Positions 26,148-33,973 of a DNA stretch of 56,157 bases are shown here, piece after piece. The notes below the pieces were generated by a model that saw nothing but the letters and a program-made list of their open reading frames with translations, was not told the DNA's origin and made no database searches. The DNA is from Hydrogenophilus sp. (lineage in GTDB: Bacteria > Pseudomonadota > Gammaproteobacteria > Burkholderiales > Thiobacillaceae), in contig DYFL01000011.1 of assembly GCA_020725195.1 (NCBI GenBank), forward strand, positions 1-56,157, read 5' to 3'. Each line of letters begins with the position of its first letter. Within the stretch, counting starts at the first letter, position 1. Both the position numbers and the translations under genes were made by a program.

Positions 26148-26242
26148 GGGGCGCTCCTCATCAAGTCGAAGACGCCTTGCGCCATAGAGGAGGGGACGGC
26201 CCTTGCCGTGATCCCGCCAGCCTGTTGCGCGAAGGCCCGGGC

Positions 26243-26465
26243 GGCGGGCGCCTGCAGGCGCCCGCCTTCTCCGGCAGGTCTTCGGACTCGGGGGCGGGCC
26301 TTGGATCACGGCCAGCCTACGACCGCGGCTTCCCGCCTTCCGGCAGTGCCCGGGGTCGCCTTGGCGGCCCCATGCGGTCTTCGTTCCCCCTCACCGCTGC
26401 GCGTCAGTCCCGGATTCGCACCGGGTTCCCTTTGCCACTAGGTGTAGCGTTTGCACCGGAGATTT
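26243..26465 (-). promoter_or_regulatory. Cobalamin riboswitch upstream of nrdD
   Basis: Minus strand from 26465: CCGGTGC, then AAGGGAACCCGGTGCGAATC, GACTGACGCGCAGCGGT, and finally the B12 box AGTCCGAAGACCTGCC (about 26287-26272). These are the conserved blocks of the aptamer in the right order. A 24-bp perfect palindrome of GGCGGGCGCC type (26243-26266) follows as a likely expression platform. The whole 382-bp gap between nrdD and the lipoprotein gene is accounted for by this leader. Confidence 0.9.
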
Positions 26466-26529
26466 AGCACAAGATATAGGGGTCCGGGACGAAAGGCAAG
26501 GCGAAATTCCCGGTCCTCCAGACGGCTGC

Positions 26530-27156
26530 TCAGGGGGCGGCCGGCGGCAGCCCCGCCAGCCAGAGCGTCAGCGCATCCAGGGCCCGGGTCAGCGCCCGGT
26601 TGAACCCCGCCACCGCGCCCCGGGCGTCGTAGCTCGCCGCCGGCTCCGCGGCCTCGATCTGCTTGTGGGCCAGCAGCCGGGCCGTGTCGCGCTCGATCAG
26701 CTGGGCCTCCAGGACGAGCCGGGCCAGCCCCGGGGGCTCGGCGGCATCGTGGTAGAGCTCGCGCAGGCGCAGGGTGAGCAGATAGTCCCCGCGCACGCCC
26801 TCGCCGCCGAGCACGACCTGGCTGTACAGGCAGGCGGCGCCCAGGCGGTCGCGGGCGAGCGAGGCGATGCGCGCGGCCGGGCGTTCCGTCCAGCGGGCAT
26901 ACTGGTAGAAGTCGCGGCCGCCGGGCTCGCGGCTGAAGACCAGGGCGGGGCTGCCGTAGAAGGCCGCCGGGGCGAGGGTGTCCACCAGCAGCACTGCCGC
27001 GGCCGGCATCGAGGCGCACTCGGCCCGGCCCAGGTCCTCGAGGACGAAGTGGCTGCGGGCCGGCGCCTGCAGCACCCCGACGCCGGCGCAGCCGCCCATG
27101 AGCGCCGCTGCGAGCAGCAGCAGGGCCTTGGCCAGGCGGGCGCGCACGCGGCTCAC
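26530..27156 (-). CDS. ABC-type transport auxiliary lipoprotein (PqiC/DUF330-like)
   Basis: 208-residue lipoprotein: signal peptide with a lipobox LMGGC near residue 23, then a domain like those of PqiC/LetC partners of MCE transporters. It overlaps mlaD by 4 nt (ATGA) and is the last gene of the transporter operon. Probably anchored in the outer membrane, where it would link the MCE bridge to that membrane. The assignment rests on position, lipobox and weak pattern similarity. Confidence 0.78.
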   Translation of the reverse strand: MSRVRARLAKALLLLAAALMGGCAGVGVLQAPARSHFVLEDLGRAECASMPAAAVLLVDTLAPAAFYGSPALVFSREPGGRDFYQYARWTERPAARIASLARDRLGAACLYSQVVLGGEGVRGDYLLTLRLRELYHDAAEPPGLARLVLEAQLIERDTARLLAHKQIEAAEPAASYDARGAVAGFNRALTRALDALTLWLAGLPPAAP

Positions 27157-28100
27157 GGCCTCGCCTCCCCGGGCCCCAGGCTGGCCGGAGCCGGCCGCAC
27201 CAGCGCCCCGGCCGCCCCCTGCAGGGTCACGGCCGCGTCGCTCACGGCCTCGCTCGCGCTGCGCACCGCGCGCCCCGCGCCCTGCAGCTCCTGGGCCCCG
27301 AGGTCGGTGGCCAGGCGCAGGTGGGCGGCCGTGTCGCTGACCTCGCGCTCCATGCTGCGCGCGACCTGTCGGGTCTCCTCCAGCATGACCTCGGCCTGGC
27401 CGCCCAGCTGCTCGAGCTGGGCGTTGACGCTACGCATCGCCTGCGCGGCCTCGGTGCCCACCTGCTCCAGCTGCCGCGCGGTCTGCTGCACGGCCACGAG
27501 GGTCTGCTCGATCTCCGGCGTGCGCCGGGCCAGCCCCCCGGTGACCGTCTCGAGATTGGCCAGGGTCTGCTCCAGCGCCTGCTGGTTCGAGTCGGACAGC
27601 GCCCGGTTGATCCGGACCAGCGTCTCGTTGCCCTGCTCGGCGATCTGCTCCAGGTTGGCCGTGATCCTGGCAAAGCGCGGCGGCCCCTCGGCGAGCACCG
27701 GGTAGCGTTCGCCCTCGGGCCGGCGCATGAGCGGCGGCGCGCCCTCGCGCACGTTGGTGATCTCGACGGACGCCAGGCCGGTGAGCAGGTTGCGCGAGAT
27801 CGTCGCCTCCGCGCCCTCCAGCACCGGGACCTTGGCGTCCACCTCGACGACCACGCGCACGTTCTTGGCCTCGGTGGCGAGGATCTCGTAGTCGAGCACC
27901 TTGCCCACCTTGATGCCGTACATCTTCACGTCGCTGTTGATCTGCAGCCCGTCCAGGCTGTGCTCGCGGAAATAGATGGTGTAGCGCTTGAAGTCCCGGC
28001 CCTCCAGGCCGCCCTGCAGCCAGACCAGGCCCATGGCCAGCGCCAGCAGCAGGACCACGATGGCGGCCCCGACCCAGGCATAACGCGCTTCCGATTCCAT
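27153..28100 (-). CDS. mlaD: MCE-domain substrate-binding protein (MlaD-like)
   Basis: 315-residue inner-membrane-anchored periplasmic protein. One N-terminal helix (VGAAIVVLLLALAMGLVWL) is followed by an MCE domain (about 38-118; YFREHSLDGLQINSDVKMYG and IKVGKV). A long C-terminal region rich in Gln/Glu heptads (LEQTLANLETVTGG...) is probably a coiled coil. ATG 28100 (MESEARYAW) has GAGGAG upstream and is preferred to an in-frame start 13 codons earlier that lies in element E. Part of an mlaE-mlaF-mlaD-lipoprotein operon for lipid movement between membranes. Confidence 0.9.
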   Translation of the reverse strand: MESEARYAWVGAAIVVLLLALAMGLVWLQGGLEGRDFKRYTIYFREHSLDGLQINSDVKMYGIKVGKVLDYEILATEAKNVRVVVEVDAKVPVLEGAEATISRNLLTGLASVEITNVREGAPPLMRRPEGERYPVLAEGPPRFARITANLEQIAEQGNETLVRINRALSDSNQQALEQTLANLETVTGGLARRTPEIEQTLVAVQQTARQLEQVGTEAAQAMRSVNAQLEQLGGQAEVMLEETRQVARSMEREVSDTAAHLRLATDLGAQELQGAGRAVRSASEAVSDAAVTLQGAAGALVRPAPASLGPGEARP

Positions 28101-28133
28101 GGCTTGCTCCTCTATGCCTATTGGCGGCACATG

Positions 28134-28212
28134 GGCCAAAACGAAGTTTCGGCGCAGGCTGACATCGGCTCAGCCGATGTTAAGCCCGCGCGAGCGGGCG
28201 GCCGTAGCTAAA
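28134..28212 (-). repeat. Element E, copy 3, at the mlaF-mlaD junction
   Basis: Minus strand: TTTAGCTACGGCCG, CCCGC/GCGGG hairpin, TTAACATCGGC-TGA-GCCGATGT hairpin, then CAGCCTGCGCCGAAACTTCG and TTTTGGCC. It starts immediately after a TTT Phe codon of mlaF and supplies the last 14 codons and stop of that gene. Confidence 0.75.
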
Positions 28213-28946
28213 AAATACGACCGTATCCACGGCTCATCAAGCCGCGCCACCTCGGCCACCGGCCCGTCGGCGATCACCCGGCCGGCGGCGAGCACGATGA
28301 CCCGGTCGACGATGTTCCAGAGGGTGTCCAGGTCGTGGGTGGTCATGAACACGGTCAGCCCCAGGCTGTCGCACAGGGTGCGCACCAGCTCGTCGAAGGC
28401 GCGGGCGGTGATGGGGTCGAGCCCCGAGGTCGGCTCGTCGAGGAACAGGATCTCCGGCTCCAGGGCGAGCGCCCGGGCGAGCGCGGCGCGCTTCCTCATG
28501 CCGCCGGAGAGCTCGCTGGGCCGCTTGTCCGCGGCCGCGAGCGGCAGCCCCGCCAGGCCCAGGCGGAACTCCACCACCTCGCGGCGCAGCGCCTTCGAGA
28601 GCTTCAGGTGCTCGCGCAGGGGGGCGGCGACGTTCTCCGCCACGCTGAGCGAGGAGAAGAGGGCGCCGTCCTGGAACAGCACGCCGAAGCGGCGGCGCAG
28701 CCGGTTGAGCCGCTCGGGCTCCGCCTGCCAGACGTCCACGCCGAAGAGCCGCGTCTGCCCCGCGGTGGGCTGCAGGAGGCCGATCAGCTCGCGCAGCAGC
28801 ACGGTCTTGCCCGTGCCGCTGCCGCCGATCAGGGCCACGAGCTCGCCGCGGCCGACCCCGAGGCTCACGTCCTCGTGCACCCAGGCCCCGCCCAGGCGGG
28901 TGCGGATGCCCTCGGCCTCGATCAGGAAGCGAGGCTCCCCGCTCAC
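28170..28946 (-). CDS. mlaF: Lipid transporter ATP-binding protein (MlaF-like)
   Basis: 258-residue ABC ATPase: Walker A IGGSGTGKTVLL, signature LSGGMRKRAALARAL, Walker B EILFLDEPTSGLDP, switch histidine in TTHD. GTG 28946 overlaps the mlaE stop. The final residues after RSYF (LATAARSRGLNIG) are encoded by element E and do not resemble the family C-terminus, so the protein ends in a repeat-derived tail. Confidence 0.93.
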   Translation of the reverse strand: MSGEPRFLIEAEGIRTRLGGAWVHEDVSLGVGRGELVALIGGSGTGKTVLLRELIGLLQPTAGQTRLFGVDVWQAEPERLNRLRRRFGVLFQDGALFSSLSVAENVAAPLREHLKLSKALRREVVEFRLGLAGLPLAAADKRPSELSGGMRKRAALARALALEPEILFLDEPTSGLDPITARAFDELVRTLCDSLGLTVFMTTHDLDTLWNIVDRVIVLAAGRVIADGPVAEVARLDEPWIRSYFLATAARSRGLNIG

Positions 28947-30082
28947 AGCCCCAGCTCCGAGAGCAGGATGGCGAAGGCCGCGTCCAGGACGATCACGGCG
29001 ACGATGCCCTGCACCACCGTGGCGGTGGTGGCCAGGCCCACGCTGCGGGCGTCGCGGCCGACCTTGAGGCCGTTGTGGCAGGCGATGAGCGCGATGGCGG
29101 CGGCGAAGAAGGGGGCCTTGCCCAGGCCGATGAGCACGGTCTTCAGCTCCAGCACCGCCTGCAGGCGGTCGATGAAGGCCCGGTAGCTCACGTCCAGCTG
29201 GATGTCGGCCACGACCATGGTGCCCGCGAGGCCGGCGATGCCGCCGATGAAGACGAGCAGGGGCAGGACGAGCACCAGGGCCAGCAGCCGCGGCAGCACC
29301 AGGACCTGGAAGGCCGACAGGCCCATGGAGACGATGGCGTCGATCTCCTCGGTGACCTTCATGGCGCCCAGCTGGGCGGTGTAGGCCGCCCCCGAGCGGC
29401 CCGCCACCAGGACCGCCACCAGGACCGGCGCGAGCTCGCGGCTCAGCACCAGGCTCGCGCCGTCGACGATGAAGATGCTGGCGCCGTAGCGTTCGATCTG
29501 GATGCCCGTGAGGTAGGCCATCACCACCCCGATGAGCGCGTTCATCATCAGCACCAGGGGGATGGCGCGCAGGCCGACGTGCTCCAGCTGCACGAAGAAC
29601 TCGCGGGGGCGGAAGCGGGCCGGGTTCAGCAGGGCCTCGGCGAAGGCGGCCAGGGCATGGCCCAGGAAGCCCAGGCGCCCGAGGCCGCCCCGCAGGAGCT
29701 GGTCGGCCCGCCAGCCCAGGCGGGCGAGCGGGGCGGGGCGGCGCCCGGCCGCCTCCGCCGCCGCCTCCTGCAGGCGCGCGGCGGCCAGGTTCAGGAGGCT
29801 CAGCTGCTGCGCGGCCAGGTTCGCGCAGCGCACGTCGGCCCAGGGCATGCCCGCCTGGGCCAGGCGCCGCACCAGGAGCATGGCGCCCGCGCTGTCCATG
29901 GCCTCGAGGCCGCCGCCGTCCAGGGAGAGCCCGCCGCGGCCGGCCAGGTCCAAGCCCCGCAGGGAGTCGGCCAGGGCGTCCAGGCGGTCGAGCCGCCACG
30001 ATCCGGCGAGATGGAGGGTCCACCCTCCCTCGCCGGCCTCCAGGCGGTGCCAGGGGGTGGATGATGGGGTCTGCGCTCGCAT
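28943..30082 (-). CDS. mlaE: Lipid transporter permease with N-terminal STAS domain (MlaE-like)
   Basis: 379-residue inner-membrane permease. About 110 N-terminal residues form a STAS-like domain (WRLDRLDALADSLRGLD, then SAGAMLLVRRL), fused to an MlaE permease with about five hydrophobic segments. The conserved EExDA-type loop is VTEEIDAIVSMGL. In E. coli the STAS protein MlaB is separate, so this is the fused form. ATG 30082 starts the operon, and no promoter is clear upstream because a 206-bp repeat element occupies the gap. Confidence 0.92.
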   Translation of the reverse strand: MRAQTPSSTPWHRLEAGEGGWTLHLAGSWRLDRLDALADSLRGLDLAGRGGLSLDGGGLEAMDSAGAMLLVRRLAQAGMPWADVRCANLAAQQLSLLNLAAARLQEAAAEAAGRRPAPLARLGWRADQLLRGGLGRLGFLGHALAAFAEALLNPARFRPREFFVQLEHVGLRAIPLVLMMNALIGVVMAYLTGIQIERYGASIFIVDGASLVLSRELAPVLVAVLVAGRSGAAYTAQLGAMKVTEEIDAIVSMGLSAFQVLVLPRLLALVLVLPLLVFIGGIAGLAGTMVVADIQLDVSYRAFIDRLQAVLELKTVLIGLGKAPFFAAAIALIACHNGLKVGRDARSVGLATTATVVQGIVAVIVLDAAFAILLSELGL

Positions 30083-30099
30083 TCCGGTTCCGAGGGCTG

Positions 30100-30305
30100 A
30101 GAGCTTGTGAATAAACCTACTGCGCGTCCCGATAGCTGCGTTGGGCGGTACTGGCTTCGGCCGCTTCGCTTAACTTCGGCAAGGCCGAAGTTAGCCTGCA
30201 CCGAAACTTCGTTTTCGCTCCTCGCCTATCCATTTGATATGTCTCGTCGCTGCGTTCCGTCCGCCTTGCTCTCGGGCCGCTCGCTACGGTTTCTTCACAA
30301 GCTCT
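30100..30305. mobile_element. 206-bp MITE-like element with 18-bp terminal inverted repeats
   Basis: Bounded by AGAGCTTGTGAATAAACC (30100-30117) and its reverse complement with one mismatch (30288-30305). It contains element E copy 4 at 30151-30216. No transposase is encoded; open frames on both strands inside it are by-products. It separates mlaE from mpl and lies almost directly before the mlaE start. Confidence 0.75.
30151..30216 (+). repeat. Element E, copy 4, inside the MITE
   Basis: CTGGCTTCGGCCGCTTCGC, then TTAACTTCGGC-AA-GGCCGAAGTTA (perfect hairpin), then GCCTGCACCGAAACTTCG and TTTTCG. Confidence 0.75.
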
Positions 30306-30366
30306 GAGGACGGAGGACTGGGGAACGGGGCCTCGGGTTCCTGGGGCGCCTCCCGGTCCCCGTCGC

Positions 30367-31809
30367 TCAGTCCCCGCCGCCCAGCCTCGCCAGCAGCTTG
30401 TCGTGGATGCCGCCGAAGCCGCCGTTGCTCATGATCAGCACATGGTCGCCCTTCCTGGCCTCGCGCGCAATGGCCTCGACGAGGGCGTCGAGGTCCCGGT
30501 GCACCGCGGCCGTCGCGCCCAGCGGCGCGAGCGCGCCGGCCACGTCCCAGTCGACGCCGCCGGCATAGCAGTACACCCGGTCGGCGCCCCGCAGGCTGCC
30601 CGGCAGCTGCGCCTTCATGGTGCCGAGCTTCATGGTGTTGGAGCGCGGCTCCAGCACGGCCAGGATGCGCCCGCCGTCGACCTTGCCGCGCAGGCCGGCC
30701 AAGGTCGTCTCGATCGCGGTCGGGTGGTGGGCGAAGTCGTCGTAGACGGTGATGCCTTTGACCTCGCCGCGCACCTCCAGCCGCCGCTTCACGTTGCGGA
30801 ACCGGCCCAGGGCCGCGATCGCCGCCTGCACCGGCACCCCGGCGTGGCGCGCCGCGGCGATGGCGGCCAGGGCGTTCAGGCGGTTGTGCTCGCCGAGCAG
30901 CTCCCATTCCACCCGGCCCTGCATCTGGCCGTCGAGCAGCACGTCGAAGGCGTTCGGCCCCCGCTCCACCGCCTGCCAGCCGTTGAACGCAGCGTCGCGG
31001 AGCGACCCATTGTCCCCCTCTCCCGCAAGCGGGGGAGGGTTAGGGGAGGGGGTGCGGCCGCGCAGGTTCCCAGAGGGAGAGCCGAAGCGCTCCACCGGCG
31101 TCCAGCAGCCGCGCGCGAGCACGCGCTCCAGGCTCGCCTCGCGGCCGTTGGCCACGATCAGGCCGCTGGCCGGCACGGTGCGCACCAGGTGGTGGAACTG
31201 GGTCTCGATGGCAGCGAGGTCGGGGAAGATGTCGGCGTGGTCGTATTCCAGGTTGTTCAGCACCGCCGTGCGCGGGCGGTAATGCACGAACTTGGAGCGC
31301 TTGTCGAAGAAGGCGGTGTCGTACTCGTCCGCCTCGATGACGAAGAAGGGGCTCGCGGTCAGGCGGGCGGAGACGCCGAAGTTGCGCGGCACGCCGCCGA
31401 CGAGATAGCCGGGATCGAGGCCGGCGTCCTCCAGGATCCAGGCCAGCATGCCCGAGGTGGTGGTCTTGCCGTGGGTGCCCGCCACCGCCAGCACCCACTT
31501 GTCGCGCAGGACGTGCTCGGCGAGCCATTGCGGCCCGGAGGTGTAGGGCAGCCCCCGGTCGAGGATCGCCTCCATGAGGGGCTGCCTGCCGCGGGTGACC
31601 ACGTTGCCGATGACGTAGACGTCGGGGTCGAGCCCGACCTGGTCGGCGCCGTAGCCCTCGATGAGCTCGATGCCCTGGGCCTCGAGCTGCGTGCTCATGG
31701 GCGGATAGACGTCGGCGTCGCAGCCGGTGACCCGGTGGCCCGCCTGCCTGGCGACGACGGCGATGCCGCCCATGAAGGTGCCGCAGATGCCGAGGATGTG
31801 GAGGTGCAT
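30367..31809 (-). CDS. mpl: UDP-N-acetylmuramate:L-alanyl-gamma-D-glutamyl-meso-DAP ligase
   Basis: Peptidoglycan-recycling ligase that joins the released tripeptide to UDP-MurNAc. Mur-ligase features: GICGTFMGG at the N-terminus, P-loop GTHGKTTTSGM, EADEYDTAFFDKRSK, and GEHNRLNALAAIAA. ATG 31809 fits the family start. The 480 residues exceed the usual length of about 455. The surplus is a block near residues 249-275 (PSPNPPPLAGEGDNGSLRDA) encoded by a CCCTCTCCC-type repeat, between PVERFGS and GWQAVERGPNAF. Probably monocistronic. Confidence 0.94.
   Translation of the reverse strand: MHLHILGICGTFMGGIAVVARQAGHRVTGCDADVYPPMSTQLEAQGIELIEGYGADQVGLDPDVYVIGNVVTRGRQPLMEAILDRGLPYTSGPQWLAEHVLRDKWVLAVAGTHGKTTTSGMLAWILEDAGLDPGYLVGGVPRNFGVSARLTASPFFVIEADEYDTAFFDKRSKFVHYRPRTAVLNNLEYDHADIFPDLAAIETQFHHLVRTVPASGLIVANGREASLERVLARGCWTPVERFGSPSGNLRGRTPSPNPPPLAGEGDNGSLRDAAFNGWQAVERGPNAFDVLLDGQMQGRVEWELLGEHNRLNALAAIAAARHAGVPVQAAIAALGRFRNVKRRLEVRGEVKGITVYDDFAHHPTAIETTLAGLRGKVDGGRILAVLEPRSNTMKLGTMKAQLPGSLRGADRVYCYAGGVDWDVAGALAPLGATAAVHRDLDALVEAIAREARKGDHVLIMSNGGFGGIHDKLLARLGGGD
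31012..31055. repeat. CCCTCTCCC-type palindrome in frame within mpl
   Basis: CCCCCTCTCCCGC-AA-GCGGGGGAGGG followed by GGGGAGGGGGTG. The side hairpin GTCGCGGAGCGAC lies at 30992-31004. Same two-part design as the copies at 8146 and 45108. Confidence 0.75.
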
Positions 31810-31904
31810 GGGGATGCCGGCGAAAAATGCCGACATTATCGCCAGTGTTCGGCTACGATGCCACCTGGCCCGCCACCGCAGGCCTCCGCACAATCTCTGA
31901 CGCC

Positions 31905-32840
31905 ATGGAACGCCATCCCCGCACCCTCGCCGCCCTGGTGCTGCAGCAGCTCCAGGACACCGGGCAGCCGCCGACGCCGGAGAACTTCGCGCGCCTGTAC
32001 TACGAATTCTCCGTCAAGCCCCTGCCCCGGCTGCACCCCGACCTGGCCCAGCTCCTGGAGTCGGAGCCCTGCCAGGAGTTCGTGCGTTCGCTGAAGGAAC
32101 TCATCGACGAGACCGCGGGCGTCACCGACCACCTGGCGGCGGACCTGGACGGCAGGAGCCGGCGCCTGCAGGAGAGCGCGCGCGAGCTGGAGGCGAGCCG
32201 GGAGCGGGAGGGGATCCTGCGCAGCGTGGCCGCCCTGCTCCTGCAGGCGAGCGGCATCCAGGAGAGCGTGGAGGCCGGCCGCCGCGAGCTCAGGCAGACC
32301 CAGGACACCGTGCACCGCCTCCAGCAGGAGCTCCTGCACGCCAACCGCATGCTCGGGGAGGACGCCCTCACCGGCACCCTCAACCGGCGCGGGCTGGACG
32401 ACGTCCTCGCCCGCGAGGTCGCCCGCGCCGAGCGCCACCAGAGCAGCCTGTGCCTGGTCATGGCCGACATCGACCACTTCAAGTCGATCAACGACGCCTA
32501 CGGCCACGAGGCCGGCGACCGGATGATCGTGCACTTCGCCAAGGCGATCCGCTCCGTGCTGCGCCAGTCCGACGCGCTCGCGCGCTACGGCGGCGAGGAG
32601 TTCGTCATCGTGCTGGCCGACGCCGGCGTCCAGGCCGCCCGCCTGATCGCGCAGCGCCTGCGGGCGCTGCTGGCCCAGACGCCGCTGGCGTTCGAGGGCC
32701 AGGCGATCCACGCCACCTTCAGCGCGGGCATCGCCGAGCTGAAGCCGGGCGAGAAGGGCGTCGACCTGCTGCGCCGCGCCGACGTCGCGCTCTATGCGGC
32801 CAAGGCGGCGGGACGCGACTGCTGCCGGCTCGCGCCCTGA
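31905..32840 (+). CDS. Diguanylate cyclase (GGDEF domain)
   Basis: 311-residue cytosolic protein that would make cyclic di-GMP. The C-terminal GGDEF domain has the active-site RYGGEEF near residue 227. An inhibitory I-site RQSD lies five residues before it, implying product feedback. The N-terminal half is helical with a coiled coil (RRLQESARELEASRERE) and has no recognisable sensor or membrane helix. ATG 31905 is preferred to an upstream frame overlapping mpl. Transcribed divergently from mpl and convergently with lipA. Confidence 0.92.
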   Translation: MERHPRTLAALVLQQLQDTGQPPTPENFARLYYEFSVKPLPRLHPDLAQLLESEPCQEFVRSLKELIDETAGVTDHLAADLDGRSRRLQESARELEASREREGILRSVAALLLQASGIQESVEAGRRELRQTQDTVHRLQQELLHANRMLGEDALTGTLNRRGLDDVLAREVARAERHQSSLCLVMADIDHFKSINDAYGHEAGDRMIVHFAKAIRSVLRQSDALARYGGEEFVIVLADAGVQAARLIAQRLRALLAQTPLAFEGQAIHATFSAGIAELKPGEKGVDLLRRADVALYAAKAAGRDCCRLAP

Positions 32841-32845
32841 AGCCC

Positions 32846-33772
32846 TCAGACCCCGGCCGCCTGCCGGTCGGCGTGGTAGCTGGAGCGCACCATGGGGCCG
32901 CAGGCCGCGTTCCTGAAGCCCAGCTCCGCCGCCGCCCGCTCGAACTCGGCGAACTGCTCCGGCGTCACGTAGCGCTCCACCGGGAGATGATGTTCCGAGG
33001 GCTGCAGGTACTGGCCCACGGTGAGCATGTCCGCGCCGTGGGCCCTGAGGTCGCGCATCACCGCCAGCGCCTCCGCGTCGGTCTCTCCCAGGCCCAGCAT
33101 GATGCCGGACTTGGTCGGCACGCCCGGCACCCGGGCCTTGAATTCGCTCAGGAGCCTGAGCGAGTGGGCGTAGTCCGCGCCCGGCCGGCAGGCCTTGTAG
33201 AGGCGCGGCACCGTCTCCAGGTTGTGGTTCATCACGTCCGGGGGCTCGGCCGCCAGGATGTCGAGCGCGGCCTCCAGGCGGCCGCGGAAGTCGGGGGTGA
33301 GGATCTCGATGCGGGTCGCGGGCGAGCGCTCGCGCAGCGCCCGGATGCAGGCGGCGAAGTGCGCCGCGCCCCCGTCCCGCAGGTCGTCGCGGTCCACGCT
33401 GGTGACGACCACGTACCTGAGCCCCATGGCCGCCACGGTCTCGGCCAGGCGGCGGGGCTCCTCGGGGTCGGGCGGCAGGGGCGTGCCGTGGCCCACGTCG
33501 CAGAAGGGGCAGCGCCGGGTGCACAGGTCGCCCAGGATCATGAAGGTGGCGGTGCCGTGCCGGAAGCACTCGCCCAGGTTGGGGCAGGAGGCCTCCTCGC
33601 ACACCGTGTGCAGGCCCTGCTCGCGCAAAATCGCCTTCAGCCGGGCCACCTCGGGGGCGTTGGGCGCGCGGGCCCGGATCCAGGCCGGCATCCCGATCCG
33701 CGGCTTGGCCACCACCTTGATGGGGATGCGCGCGGTCTTGGCCCGGCCCTTGTGCAGTTCGGTATCGGCCAT
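32846..33772 (-). CDS. lipA: Lipoyl synthase
   Basis: Radical-SAM enzyme inserting two sulfurs into octanoyl-protein to form lipoyl groups. The auxiliary cluster motif [12 protein letters not shown] (CX4CX5C) and the radical-SAM motif CTRRCPFC (CX3CX2C) are both present, as is the C-terminal arginine-serine motif MVRSSYHAD. 308 residues is typical. The ATG at 33772 faces the GTPase gene divergently. lipB is not adjacent, so octanoyl transfer must be supplied from elsewhere. Confidence 0.96.
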   Translation of the reverse strand: MADTELHKGRAKTARIPIKVVAKPRIGMPAWIRARAPNAPEVARLKAILREQGLHTVCEEASCPNLGECFRHGTATFMILGDLCTRRCPFCDVGHGTPLPPDPEEPRRLAETVAAMGLRYVVVTSVDRDDLRDGGAAHFAACIRALRERSPATRIEILTPDFRGRLEAALDILAAEPPDVMNHNLETVPRLYKACRPGADYAHSLRLLSEFKARVPGVPTKSGIMLGLGETDAEALAVMRDLRAHGADMLTVGQYLQPSEHHLPVERYVTPEQFAEFERAAAELGFRNAACGPMVRSSYHADRQAAGV

Positions 33773-33824
33773 AACACTATCCAGTCAAAACGGCATTTTA
33801 CCGGCTTTCGCCTTTCGGCTTCGC

Positions 33825-33830
33825 TATAAT
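33825..33830 (+). promoter_or_regulatory. -10 promoter box before the displaced GTPase 5' end
   Basis: Perfect TATAAT at 33825-33830; no convincing -35 at 16-18 bp. It lies 23 bp before the displaced ATG at 33854, so the transcript would carry first the displaced start, then element E, then the working gene. Confidence 0.45.
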
Positions 33831-33853
33831 CGCCTGTTTATTAAGCAAACCCG

Positions 33854-33925
33854 ATGGTCTACGAAAAGCAGTTCATCCCGGTCACCCTGCTCACCGGCTT
33901 TAGCTCCGGCCGGCCTGCGGCTTGA
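33854..33925 (+). pseudogene. Displaced duplicate of the GTPase gene 5' end
   Basis: ATG 33854 opens a 23-codon frame whose residues 9-16, PVTLLTGF, match residues 11-18 of the working GTPase. There are 3 synonymous changes in 24 nt and no amino-acid change. After the Phe codon TTT it enters element E and stops at TGA 33923. Confidence 0.7.
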
Positions 33926-33957
33926 CTTGCCCGTGGCAAGTCAGCCTGCACTGAAAC
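33899..33957 (+). repeat. Element E, copy 2
   Basis: TTTAGCTCCGGCCGG, a perfect 9-bp hairpin TGACTTGCC-CGT-GGCAAGTCA (33923-33943), then GCCTGCACTGAAAC to 33957. It lies 16 bp before the working ATG. Confidence 0.8.
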
Positions 33958-33973
33958 CCGTCAGAGCCTTCCT

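Noticed and set aside
30160-30200. Element E as an integron attC site (GCTTAAC ... GTTAGCC around a hairpin)
   Set aside because: The two cores are only about 30 nt apart, GTTAGCC does not fit GTTRRRY, and the cores are not properly complementary. No cassette array or integrase is present.
30107-30434. Short open frames within the MITE as genes
   Set aside because: They are translations of repeat DNA on both strands with no ribosome-binding site or family match.
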